In this document: positions 52,301 to 59,106 of the stretch, piece by piece | How the letters are laid out: every line of letters begins with the position of its first letter | Numbering within the stretch: the stretch's first letter is position 1 | DNA from: CATOSD01 sp034422735 | Lineage (GTDB): Bacteria; Chloroflexota; Dehalococcoidia; Lucifugimonadales; CATOSD01 | Length of the DNA stretch: 64,000 bases | Direction of reading: 5' to 3' | Assembly (NCBI GenBank): GCA_034422735.1 | Contig: DAOUJL010000083.1 | Location: 1 to 64,000 of the forward strand | Made by a program: the position numbers and the translations under genes | The notes under the pieces: model-generated | The model's input: only the letters and a program-made list of their open reading frames with translations | Told to the model about the DNA's origin: nothing | The model's database searches: none

Positions 52301-53007
52301 ACCCCCATGGTGCTCTTGTAGAGGTTATGCGCGCGTTGCGCCAGCGCCCTGCCTCTGCTCTTGCTCTGCCCAAACGCCTTCAGGGTGGCGAGTCCCTGGA
52401 CGCTGTCCAGGAAGTCCGACCCAAGGTCGCCGTAGGACTTTCGCCGCCTGTAGCTGCTGTCCCGGTTCCACCGATAGAACGTTGCGGGGACGACCAGCGC
52501 GAGGAAGGCGAATAGCAGGAAGATGATTGCAATGTAGGGGTCAAGCGTGACCATGTAGGCGAAGATGGCGACAGGGGCGACGGCGGAGACGATGATCTGG
52601 GACAGGTACTGCCCGAAGAACGTCTCCAGCCGCTCGATGCCTTCCACGATCGTGAGGACGACGTCGCCGGTCCGGTTGCGGTCGGCGTATCCCGGCCCGA
52701 GCATCAGTGCATGCTCGTAGACCTGCTCGCGCAGCCGGATCTTGACGATGTTCGCGGTGTGGTGGCTCACCGCGTTTTGCCAGTACAAGAACAGGCTGCG
52801 AGCCACGATGAGCGCCGCGATTATTATCAGCGGTACCGTGAGCGCGGAGAAGCTCGCCTGCCCGGTGATGACCCGGTAGATGACGACGCCGGAGACGGCC
52901 AGACGGGCAACGCCGGCCCCCACCGCAATCAGGCCCAGGGCCGCGGCGAACAGGATCCGAAGCCTTACGCCCTGGGTAAGCGCGAAGAGCCTCCGGTCAA
53001 AGTACAT
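49366..53007 (-). CDS. Fused double ABC exporter (TMD-NBD-TMD-NBD)
   Basis: 1213 aa. One polypeptide holds two complete ABC half-exporters. The first has six membrane helices (residues about 15-320) then an ATPase with GASGAGKST, LSGGQRQRLAIARAL, LLLDEALSSVD and IAHRLS. The second starts near residue 640 and has another six-helix domain, GRSGAGKTT, LSGGQRQRIAIARAI, LILDEATSHLD and MAHRLS. Both sites look intact. Bacteria usually encode the halves separately; eukaryotic P-glycoprotein is the familiar full-length form. CydDC-type thiol exporters are one possible relative. The substrate is unknown; an AGGGAG ribosome site precedes the ATG. Confidence 0.9.
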   Translation of the reverse strand: MYFDRRLFALTQGVRLRILFAAALGLIAVGAGVARLAVSGVVIYRVITGQASFSALTVPLIIIAALIVARSLFLYWQNAVSHHTANIVKIRLREQVYEHALMLGPGYADRNRTGDVVLTIVEGIERLETFFGQYLSQIIVSAVAPVAIFAYMVTLDPYIAIIFLLFAFLALVVPATFYRWNRDSSYRRRKSYGDLGSDFLDSVQGLATLKAFGQSKSRGRALAQRAHNLYKSTMGVVAANGATSGASILFMAMGAATALAVGAVRVSNGDMELRPLLIVLMLGVEVFRPMRELTNLYHQGMTVLSSAQSVFGIMDEPVTIVESEAATKQPPTEITPEVSFEEVTFGYDSGYRPALHEVSFDLSKGETLGVVGASGAGKSTLVWLLYRFYDPQRGAIKVGGHDLRDLPLNVLRDNISVVTQDTYLFHGTVADNLRFGKPDATRQELEEAARVANAHEFISHLPHGYDTVVGERAVRLSGGQRQRLAIARALLKDAPILLLDEALSSVDAENESVIQAAMERLMENRTTLIIAHRLSSVIKADRILVLDEGRAVEIGSHAELMAADGTYAGLMRQQAQMGMIDLDAFAAPEPARARVSVEQVSDLHPSGGGGNGRHNREPDHSNDRREDVNIRSLNVWVRLFGLVGPVKFQFLGTLALGLLHHSSVILLGAFSALLVGAVFRGDPLTTLLVLVCVFAPLSALLFYLESWQAHDMAFRLLARMRIDLYEKLEPLAPAYMVRRRSGDFVSVVGGDVETVEYFFAHAVSPMIVAVLIPAGLLVALAVISWPIAAVLAPFLVAVAVSPFFANARIERLGMEIRGRIGDIHAYMVDSIQGMREIVAFGRGPDRKRELTDRGWDYASHLVRFQKSQAFQIGFIEAMMGLGGLAVLAMGVWLVLEGQIARSELPLVSVLALASFSPVTELARTMKQMMETLAASRRILAVHDEAVPVQDGPGVAQLTDGAAPGTPSIDFEDVAFAYADGDPQALADASFGIESGQTVAIVGRSGAGKTTVAYLMMRFWDPDRGDIALEGHRLDELLLDDLRGHMALVAQDTYLFNDTIRENIRLGRNDAADSEVDEAARQANAEEFIGSLPDGYLTRVGERGMQLSGGQRQRIAIARAILKNAPVLILDEATSHLDAISEAAVRSALDRLMVGRTTVVMAHRLSTVRDADNILVLDEGVVVEQGKHEELLARGGLYAQLVATQLQGQRAVTG

Positions 53008-53497
53008 TGCTCAACTCCCTGGGACTACGGTACGGCACTGTAGGCGATAGCGGTGGCCCGGATGGTCCCTTTCAGGGTCCTCATGTGGTCGATGGTCTCC
53101 GGGGTCTCCATCGCCGTCAGCATCGCCCCCGCCACCTTAAGCTGGTCTTCGCAGCTCAATCAGATGCTCGCATATCTTTGCGCCGCCAAGTGTACTACTA
53201 CAGCGAAATAACTTCAATCCCATATAGTCGCAATCGCATGATACCGCTTATGCAGTTCTTTGCATTAACGGATGCTCGCTCTGAACAACAAGCCATCACC
53301 ATCGAGGCGCGACTGTTATGCGGCAGGGAACACCGCCATTCCACTACACGGAGGAGAACGAATCGACGGGCGTGACGTCGTTGCGGGCCTGCCGGCGTAT
53401 CCGGAGTTGGCCGGGGATGAGTTGGTCCGCTAAAGTCAGGCGGTGGATCTGGGGGCGGTGGAAGGGAGCACTCCAGGGCGACCGTAAGGGTCGCACC
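53008..53497 (-). pseudogene. Intergenic region with possible gene remnant
   Basis: On the minus strand, 53025-53160 reads VAGAMLTAMETPETIDHM, RTLKGTIRATAIAYSAVP and then TAG, looking like a C-terminus without an N-terminal part; a neighbouring frame also reads KICEHLIELRR, so a frameshifted remnant is possible. I cannot name the family. From 53160 to 53497 the DNA is more A/T-rich and shows no gene or RNA that I recognise. Confidence 0.3.
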
Positions 53498-53914
53498 CTA
53501 CGGCGCGCTGGTGAGGCCGATAGAGGTTATGCCGGCCAGGGCGACCGCCTCGTCCTCGTCAGGGGCGCCGCCACTGCATCCTACGGCGCCGACGATTTCG
53601 CCGTCGCGGTAGACGGGCAGCGCGCCCTGGCCGGGGATCATGCGGCCGTCGAGCATGGCCATAAGGCCGCGCTGGACGGGACTCTGCGCGATGTCGGTGA
53701 GCTCGCCGCTGGGACGCAGCCAGGCGACGGAGGCGACGGCCTTGCCCTGGCAGATCATGACGCTGCGCCAGGGCGCGCCGTCCTGCCGGATCATGGCGAT
53801 CAGGTCGCCGCGGGGGTCGACGACGGCGACGCACATCTTCACGCCGAGCTCGTCGAGTTTGGCCTTGCAGCCGGCGATTATGCTTTCCGCGTCGGCGAGT
53901 GAGAGTCTTGCCAT
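53498..53914 (-). CDS. GlcG/HbpS family heme-binding-like protein
   Basis: 138 aa. LSLADAESIIAGCKAKLDELGVKMCVAVVDPRGDLIAMIRQDGAPWRSVMICQGKAVASVAWLRPSG and GALPVYRDGEIVGAVGCSGGAPDEDEAVALAG match the GlcG/HbpS fold. Streptomyces HbpS binds heme and senses redox; GlcG is encoded in glycolate operons. GGAGG lies before the ATG. The role here is unclear; it does not have an export signal. The next gene upstream (53937) is a degenerate protease-like protein. Confidence 0.85.
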   Translation of the reverse strand: MARLSLADAESIIAGCKAKLDELGVKMCVAVVDPRGDLIAMIRQDGAPWRSVMICQGKAVASVAWLRPSGELTDIAQSPVQRGLMAMLDGRMIPGQGALPVYRDGEIVGAVGCSGGAPDEDEAVALAGITSIGLTSAP

Positions 53915-53936
53915 TTTGATGCCTCCTTTGTTGTGG

Positions 53937-54434
53937 TCACGGTATCGAATATGGTTTCGTAGTTTTTGTGACCTTCGCCTTCACTGTTCCAATCTTCATC
54001 GGGGGGTCCAGTGGCTCCCACGATTCTACGCGCCGGCCGTCCTTCACGGACACCTTTAACTCGGCCACCGCGAATCCCGCTGGCATGGGGACGGTCAGTC
54101 GGGTGAGCTTCTCACCGCTCGAGTCCACCTCCAGGAACAGTTCAGTCAGAGTCAGTCTGCCCAGAACCACCGGCGAGTCTTCTTCCGCGAAGATCACCCT
54201 AGTCTGGGCAGACTCGTCGCCAAGCCAGACTCTTGCCTCTCCCATGGACAGATCGCGGCTCTCTCCGTTGTCGGAAACGAACCTCCGCTTTTGCCCGCGA
54301 GTTACGCCCAGTTCTTCCAGAACGGAAGCCGGCACGGACGTGAAGTTCGCGCCGGCATTTGCCAACGCTTCAATCTCTCTCGAGTTTTGACCGTCGAGCG
54401 CGCTAATCCGGATTGGCACTGTGAATGCGCCCAA
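53937..54434 (-). CDS. Retropepsin-like protein with lost catalytic Asp-Thr-Gly
   Basis: 165 aa from a TTG with GGAG eight bases upstream; the start gives MGAFTVPIRI, parallel to the start MGIFYVDAEIG of its paralogue at 58210. The active-site segment reads EALANAGANFTSVPASVLEELGV where relatives have VDTGAxxTxVP, so Asp is replaced by Asn (or shifted) and Thr by Ala. VVLGRLTLTELFLEVD is the second family segment. It is therefore likely an inactive scaffold or binding protein. The C-terminal half (SWEPLDPPMKIGTVKAKVTKTTK) is basic. Confidence 0.7.
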   Translation of the reverse strand: MGAFTVPIRISALDGQNSREIEALANAGANFTSVPASVLEELGVTRGQKRRFVSDNGESRDLSMGEARVWLGDESAQTRVIFAEEDSPVVLGRLTLTELFLEVDSSGEKLTRLTVPMPAGFAVAELKVSVKDGRRVESWEPLDPPMKIGTVKAKVTKTTKPYSIP

Positions 54435-54471
54435 TTCTGCTTCTCCTGAGCAGTGGTTCGCCACCCGCGGG

Positions 54472-55884
54472 TTAGCAGGCGGGGCCTTGTGTGTACTCCT
54501 CCGCGATCTTGCGGGGGACCCAGCGGCCGTCGCTGGCGGAGCCGAGCAGGCGGCCGTCCTCGACCATGACCTTGCCGCGCAGCAGCGTAGTCACCGGCCA
54601 GCCCTCGACGTGCCAGCCTTCCCAGATGCTGTAGTCCTCGAGGTGGAGGTCGCTCAACTCCAGGCGCTTGTCGATGGACGGGTCGATGATGGTGATGTCG
54701 GCGTCGCTGCCGGAGGCGATCGCTCCCTTTCGGGGGTAGAGTCCGAATATCTTGGCCGCGTTGGCGGACGTTATGTCGACGAACCGCTGGAGCGACATGC
54801 CCTGCTTGACAACGCCGTCGGTGTACGCCACGCCCACGCGCGTCTCGATGCCGTTGTGCCCCCCGGTGCAGTCGGCGACGGTCTTGTACTTGGTCTTGAC
54901 CTCCCAGGTGGTGGACACGAGATCGGTGGCGACGGTTGAGAGCGTGCCGTCGAGCAGGCCGCCCCAGAGGGCGCGGCGGTCGTTTTCGGACTTAAGCGAC
55001 GGGTAGGTGTGGTACTTCATGCCGTGGTCTTCGCGGTAGTTGTCGGCGTTGAAGCTGGCGTAGTTGTGCAGGGTCTCGCCGTATACGGCCAGGCCCTTGG
55101 CGCGAGCCTCCCGAATCGCGTTGACGCCCTCGCGGGCGCTGACGTGGACGAAGTAGACGGGCGAGCCTTTCAGCTCGGCGAGCCGGATGGCGCGGCGGAA
55201 GGAGACGTCCTCGGACAGGTTGGAGTGGATGATGTGCATGTTCCACCAGTCCCATTGGTCTCTTTCCGGCGCGAGGGAGTAGTTGTAGTGGACCATGTCG
55301 TCGTCTTCGGAGTGAATCAGCAGCATGCCGCCGTGTGGCGCAATCTGGTCCATGATGGCAGCGAGCCTTCCGAAGTCGGTCTTGTTGTCCTGCATACCGG
55401 GTCCCGGCGGCCGGATGCTGGTGGTGAATATCTTGAAGCTGGCATAGCCGGCCTGGATAAGCTCGGGTATCTGGCCGATGGCGTCGGTGCCCGCGCCGTT
55501 GGTGAAGATGGGGTGGTAGGAGTAGTCGGTGTAGGCGTTGCCCTGCCAGCGTTCGGCGGCCTCGCCGAGCGCGTGGTGCAGGTCGTGGCCGGGCACCTGG
55601 TTGGCGAAGTCGAGCACGGTGGTGGTGCCGCCGTAGATGGCGGCCTTGGAGACAGGCTCCGCGCCGGAGCGTTCGGGCTGGCGGGGGCCTCCGATGTGAG
55701 CGTGTGGCTCGATGCCGCCGGGGACGACGATCTTGCCCGAAGCGTCGATGACGCGCGCGCCCTCGGTGCTCAGAACGCCGCGTTCGGTCACCGCCGCGAT
55801 GCGCTCGCCCTCGACTGCCACGTCCCACTCGCCGACCCCGCTCGGAGTCACCACTGTGCCGCCGGTTATGATCACGTCCACCAT
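54472..55884 (-). CDS. Dihydropyrimidinase/hydantoinase-like amidohydrolase
   Basis: 470 aa from an ATG with GAGGAGG upstream. MVDVIITGGTVVTPSGVGEWDVAVEGERIAAV opens the composite domain; PGGIEPHAHIGGP gives the HxH metal pair (His-Ala-His). YASFKIFTT supplies the lysine that is carboxylated in the family, LIHSEDDD and YFVHVSAREG later His ligands and GSDADITIIDP the tail. The classic GxxDxHxH has E for D (GGIEPHAH). Ring-opening amidohydrolases of this group act on cyclic amides such as hydantoins; the exact substrate is unknown. A DUF1643 gene lies 20 bases upstream. Confidence 0.87.
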   Translation of the reverse strand: MVDVIITGGTVVTPSGVGEWDVAVEGERIAAVTERGVLSTEGARVIDASGKIVVPGGIEPHAHIGGPRQPERSGAEPVSKAAIYGGTTTVLDFANQVPGHDLHHALGEAAERWQGNAYTDYSYHPIFTNGAGTDAIGQIPELIQAGYASFKIFTTSIRPPGPGMQDNKTDFGRLAAIMDQIAPHGGMLLIHSEDDDMVHYNYSLAPERDQWDWWNMHIIHSNLSEDVSFRRAIRLAELKGSPVYFVHVSAREGVNAIREARAKGLAVYGETLHNYASFNADNYREDHGMKYHTYPSLKSENDRRALWGGLLDGTLSTVATDLVSTTWEVKTKYKTVADCTGGHNGIETRVGVAYTDGVVKQGMSLQRFVDITSANAAKIFGLYPRKGAIASGSDADITIIDPSIDKRLELSDLHLEDYSIWEGWHVEGWPVTTLLRGKVMVEDGRLLGSASDGRWVPRKIAEEYTQGPAC

Positions 55885-55904
55885 TGCGAACCTCCTCTTT
55901 TTGG

Positions 55905-56441
55905 TCAGTTTCCGAATGAGTGCCGCGGTTCGTACACTTCCAAGGGCGTGGCGTAGGCTATCCGCACCGGATGGCGTGGATAGCCTGAGTTGGTAATGCC
56001 GAGACAGTGAAGCCCGTTGCCCGATTCGGTGAGCAGGCGCGTCATTCTGCGCACCCTGCCTCGCGTGCCTTTCGTCTTTACGAGTCTCTCGGCTGGGTTG
56101 CCATAGGCCAGTACGATAAGCTCCGACTCCGACGCCGTTTCCAGGACGATGCTCGTGTTTTGGCGGCGTACTCGCCTGGGCTCGGGCAGGGCCTCCCAGA
56201 GGTTGGCCGGATGTGTGGCCCGGTAGGGTGACAGGTTGACGGCGTGCATCCAGCCGAAGCCCCAGCGTTTGGCGAATCCCCTGCACTTTCTGATGGTGGG
56301 GTCGTCCTGGGACTCGTCGGCTTTGGACGGGTTCAGCATCAGGAACATGACCGCGCCTTCGCCGCCGCCGACCCTGCGCGTCAGGCGGTAGCGATAGCGC
56401 CTGTCGGCTGAGAAGACCGCGCCGGTCTCGTGTTCACCCAT
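55905..56441 (-). CDS. DUF1643 domain protein
   Basis: 178 aa. MFLMLNPSKADESQDDPTIRKCRGFAKRWGFGWMHAVNLSPYRATHPANLWEA is the DUF1643 signature (LNPSxAD...DPTxR...G...NLF). Family function is unknown, although it often accompanies phage- or nucleotide-related genes. It begins four bases after the upstream dehydrogenase stop. Confidence 0.88.
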   Translation of the reverse strand: MGEHETGAVFSADRRYRYRLTRRVGGGEGAVMFLMLNPSKADESQDDPTIRKCRGFAKRWGFGWMHAVNLSPYRATHPANLWEALPEPRRVRRQNTSIVLETASESELIVLAYGNPAERLVKTKGTRGRVRRMTRLLTESGNGLHCLGITNSGYPRHPVRIAYATPLEVYEPRHSFGN

Positions 56442-56445
56442 CGCG

Positions 56446-57516
56446 TCAGCCTCGCTCCAGGCGCTCGACCACCGCTTCGCCGACGGCCTGGGTGGTGGAT
56501 CTGCCGCCGAGGTCGGGGGTGAGCGTTTCGCCGGCCTCGATGGTGTCGAGCACGGCGCGCTCGATGGCTTGCTGGGCGTCGGGGTGTCCCAGGTGGCCGA
56601 GCATCATGCCGCCGGACAGGATGGCGGCCATGGGGTTGGCGATGCCCTGCCCGACTATGTCGGGTGCGCTGCCGTGCACCGGCTCGAACATGGACGGAAA
56701 GCGGCGCTCGGGGTCGATGTTGCCGCTTGAGGCGAGGCCCATGCTGCCGGTGATGATGGCGCCGATGTCGGTGAGTATGTCGCCGAACAGGTTGCTGGCG
56801 ACGACGACGTCGAAGGACTCGGGGCGGCGCACGAAGTCCATGCAGGCGGCGTCTATGAGCAGCGACTGGGTCTGGATGTCGGGGTAGCGCTCTGCGACGG
56901 CGTCGAAGGCGCGGTCCCAGACGATCATGCCGTAGCCCTGGGCGTTGGATTTGGTGATGGAGGTGACGTGGCGCTCGCGGTCGCGGCGGCGGGCGAGCTC
57001 GAAGGCGTAGGTAATGACGCGCTCGCAGCCGCGGCGGGTGAAGACGCCGGCCTGGATGCCGACCTCTTCAGGGAATCCGGCGTACTGGAATCCGCCGACG
57101 TCGGCGTACTCGCCTTCGGTGTTTTCCCGGATGACGACCATGTCGATGTCACCGGGGGACTTGTCACGCAGCGGGGACCGCACGCCGGGGTAGAGCACGC
57201 TGGGGCGCTCACAGACGTACTGGTCGAAGGTGCGGCGTATGGGGAGGAGCAGGCCGTTGAGGGTGACGTGGTCCTGGATGTCGGGGTGGCCGACGGCTCC
57301 GAGATAGATGGCGTCCGATTCGGCGAGCCTGTCCAGCGCGTCCGGGGGCATCATCTCGCCGTGCTCGAAGTAGTAGTCGGAGCCCCAGGGGTATTCGGCG
57401 AAATGCCAGTCTATCTCGAACAGTCTTCCCGCCGCTTGCAGAACTCTGAGGCCCTCTTCGATGACCTCGACGCCGACGCCGTCTCCGCGTATCACGGCGA
57501 TGTTGTAGGTGGCCAC
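56446..57516 (-). CDS. Tartrate/D-malate dehydrogenase-like isocitrate/isopropylmalate dehydrogenase family enzyme
   Basis: 356 aa from a GTG with GGGAGG seven bases upstream. IAVIRGDGVGVEVIEEGLRVL, LGAVGHPDIQDHVTLNGLLLPIRRTFDQYVCERPSVLYPGV, VIRENTEGEYADVGG, SITKSNAQGYGMIVWDRAF (catalytic Lys), FGDILTDIGAIITGSMGLASSGNI and EPVHGSAPDIVGQGIANPMAAILSGGMML are clear. NTEGEYADVGG and KSNAQGYGMIVWD point to the TtuC/DmlA branch (tartrate, D-malate) rather than LeuB, and leuB is present separately at 38564. Confidence 0.85.
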   Translation of the reverse strand: MATYNIAVIRGDGVGVEVIEEGLRVLQAAGRLFEIDWHFAEYPWGSDYYFEHGEMMPPDALDRLAESDAIYLGAVGHPDIQDHVTLNGLLLPIRRTFDQYVCERPSVLYPGVRSPLRDKSPGDIDMVVIRENTEGEYADVGGFQYAGFPEEVGIQAGVFTRRGCERVITYAFELARRRDRERHVTSITKSNAQGYGMIVWDRAFDAVAERYPDIQTQSLLIDAACMDFVRRPESFDVVVASNLFGDILTDIGAIITGSMGLASSGNIDPERRFPSMFEPVHGSAPDIVGQGIANPMAAILSGGMMLGHLGHPDAQQAIERAVLDTIEAGETLTPDLGGRSTTQAVGEAVVERLERG

Positions 57517-57599
57517 ATTTGCCCTCCCGGTTGGATGGGGCAAGTGTAGCGTTATGAGGCGACGAATGCCACCTGAGACGGGGGGATGCCTGTCGCGTC

Positions 57600-57641
57600 A
57601 CCCCCATCCTAACCTTCCCCCTGCGAGGGGGAAGGGACTGT
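57600..57641 (-). repeat. Dispersed palindromic repeat, subfamily B
   Basis: TCACCCCCATCCTAACC, the palindrome TTCCCCCTGCGAGGGGGAA and GGGAC. It supplies the 3' end of the adjacent P-loop protein gene. Confidence 0.9.
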
Positions 57642-58190
57642 TGACGCTCGCTGTATGCCGGCCAGCCACCGCGCCGCCTCGCGGGCCGAGCGTAGCCGAA
57701 CGAGCTGTAGGTGGGTGTACTGAGGCTGGGCGAGTGCCTGAGGCAGAGTGCGCCTGCGGCGCCAGTGGGACTTGACCGCCCACCAGAAGAGGGAGTTGCG
57801 GGTGAAGAAGTGGCTGAATAGGTTTTCCTTGTTGCCGTTCCATAGCGTCTCGCGCAGGATGCCGCGTCTCAGGGTGCGGAGGAGGAGGCGCCAGAACACG
57901 AGGCCGAATGTGTAGTCGAGCCACACTATCGCAGTGGCCCTGGTCCAGACGACGGACTGGGCCACGCTGTAGTTGCCGTCGGCCACCCAGCGGTGGCCGC
58001 GCAGGGCGTGGTCGAGCAGGAGGCGGAACTCATCGTCGGGGGTCTCGGTCCAGTTGGGGCCGTGGCGGTAGGCGTCCATTTCGACGTGGGGCACGCCGCG
58101 GGCATGGGCGAGGTCGCGCGCGAGGGTGGTTTTGCCGGAGCCGGTGGTGCCGATGACGACGACGCGGCGGAGGTGGGCGGGCAACGTCAT
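57609..58190 (-). CDS. P-loop kinase-like protein (FlaR/adenylate-kinase-related)
   Basis: 193 aa. VVVIGTTGSGKTTLARDLAHARGVPHVEMDAYRHGPNW is a Walker A with the following acidic substrate loop of topology-modulation (FlaR)-type nucleotide-kinase relatives; WVADGNYSVAQSVVWTRATAIVWLDYTFGLVFWRLLLRTLRRGILRETLWNGNKENLFS continues the family pattern. Its last nine residues VPSPSQGEG and stop are encoded by the palindromic repeat at 57600, so the original C-terminus has been replaced. Confidence 0.85.
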   Translation of the reverse strand: MTLPAHLRRVVVIGTTGSGKTTLARDLAHARGVPHVEMDAYRHGPNWTETPDDEFRLLLDHALRGHRWVADGNYSVAQSVVWTRATAIVWLDYTFGLVFWRLLLRTLRRGILRETLWNGNKENLFSHFFTRNSLFWWAVKSHWRRRRTLPQALAQPQYTHLQLVRLRSAREAARWLAGIQRASTVPSPSQGEG

Positions 58191-58209
58191 AGCGAACCCG
58201 ATCGGTGAG

Positions 58210-58563
58210 CTAAGCCATGTTCATTACGGAAATCAGTCGGCTGTTGACCGGGTCGATTCCCAGCCCGAAGATTTCAAGGCTTACCGCTCCCAGCAGGGCC
58301 GGTTCGCCATCGTTAGAGAACGCTACCGGCGTTACGATGGACTCACCGCCGAGACGCATCCTGGTGTAGCCAACAGGCCTTTCCAGTTCGCTTCCGTCCG
58401 CTATCGTGAAGGGCCTGCTGGTTTCGGGAACGACACCCAGCCGATTCAGCAGAGATTCCGGCAGTGTGGTGTGGGTGGCGCCGCAGTCCACCAGGACACG
58501 AACGGTCTCGTATCGAGTGCCCAGAGGGTCTCCGATTTCGGCGTCGACGTAGAAGATTCCCAT
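58210..58563 (-). CDS. Retropepsin-like aspartic protease with DCG motif
   Basis: 117 aa. VRVLVDCGATHTTLPESLLNRLGV is the aspartic site with DCG for DTG, so the Asp is kept and Thr replaced by Cys; VAFSNDGEPALLGAVSLEIFGLGID is the second family segment. GGGAGG lies before the ATG. It could still act as a homodimeric protease, or use the Cys differently. It is a paralogue of the gene at 53937. Confidence 0.75.
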   Translation of the reverse strand: MGIFYVDAEIGDPLGTRYETVRVLVDCGATHTTLPESLLNRLGVVPETSRPFTIADGSELERPVGYTRMRLGGESIVTPVAFSNDGEPALLGAVSLEIFGLGIDPVNSRLISVMNMA

Positions 58564-58624
58564 GTCAGGCCTCCCTGGAGAGCATTATAGCGCAAAGGGC
58601 CACGTTGACGACGGAAGCGGTACG

Positions 58625-59104
58625 TCAGCCCTCCACAGCGGCGAACGCGCGCTCCGCCAGCATCCGCACGTCGTCGGGCGGCGGCGCGGACGGCGAGTCG
58701 CCGAGCTGGAGCGGGCCGCCGTCCGCTAGCCGCTCGCGGGACACCCAGACCCAGCCGGGGTTGAGCGGACCGGCAGGCCCCGCCAGCCGGCAGAAGTAGA
58801 TCATGTCGATGTGGTGGTGAAAGCCGTCGACCGGGTCGTGGATGTCCTCCACCATGATGGTGAATGGCGGCTCGACCTGGTGCGGGTAGTCCAGGGCCAA
58901 CGGCTGAGCGAGTTTGACGACCTCGGCTTCTATACCCGTCTCCTCGCGCACCTCGCGGAGCACCGCCTGCACGGGGTCCTCGTTAGGCTCCACGTGGCCT
59001 CCGGGCGGCAGCCACGCGCCCACCTTGGGGTGCCAGTGCAGCAGCACATGGCCGGCGTGCACCACGAATCCTGTGGCGGTGAAGTGGCGGGTCAGCTCCG
59101 GCAA
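58625..59104 (-). CDS. NUDIX hydrolase
   Basis: 159 aa. The Nudix box GGHVEPNEDPVQAVLREVREETGIEAEV fits GX5EX7REUXEEXGU, so it hydrolyses a nucleoside diphosphate linked to some group X. Start is uncertain: TTG at 59104 follows the TGA of the upstream lipoprotein gene by two bases; a CTG six bases earlier overlaps that stop. An HxHWHPKVGAW lead before the box is common in mutT-like members. Confidence 0.86.
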   Translation of the reverse strand: MPELTRHFTATGFVVHAGHVLLHWHPKVGAWLPPGGHVEPNEDPVQAVLREVREETGIEAEVVKLAQPLALDYPHQVEPPFTIMVEDIHDPVDGFHHHIDMIYFCRLAGPAGPLNPGWVWVSRERLADGGPLQLGDSPSAPPPDDVRMLAERAFAAVEG

Positions 59105-59106
59105 GG

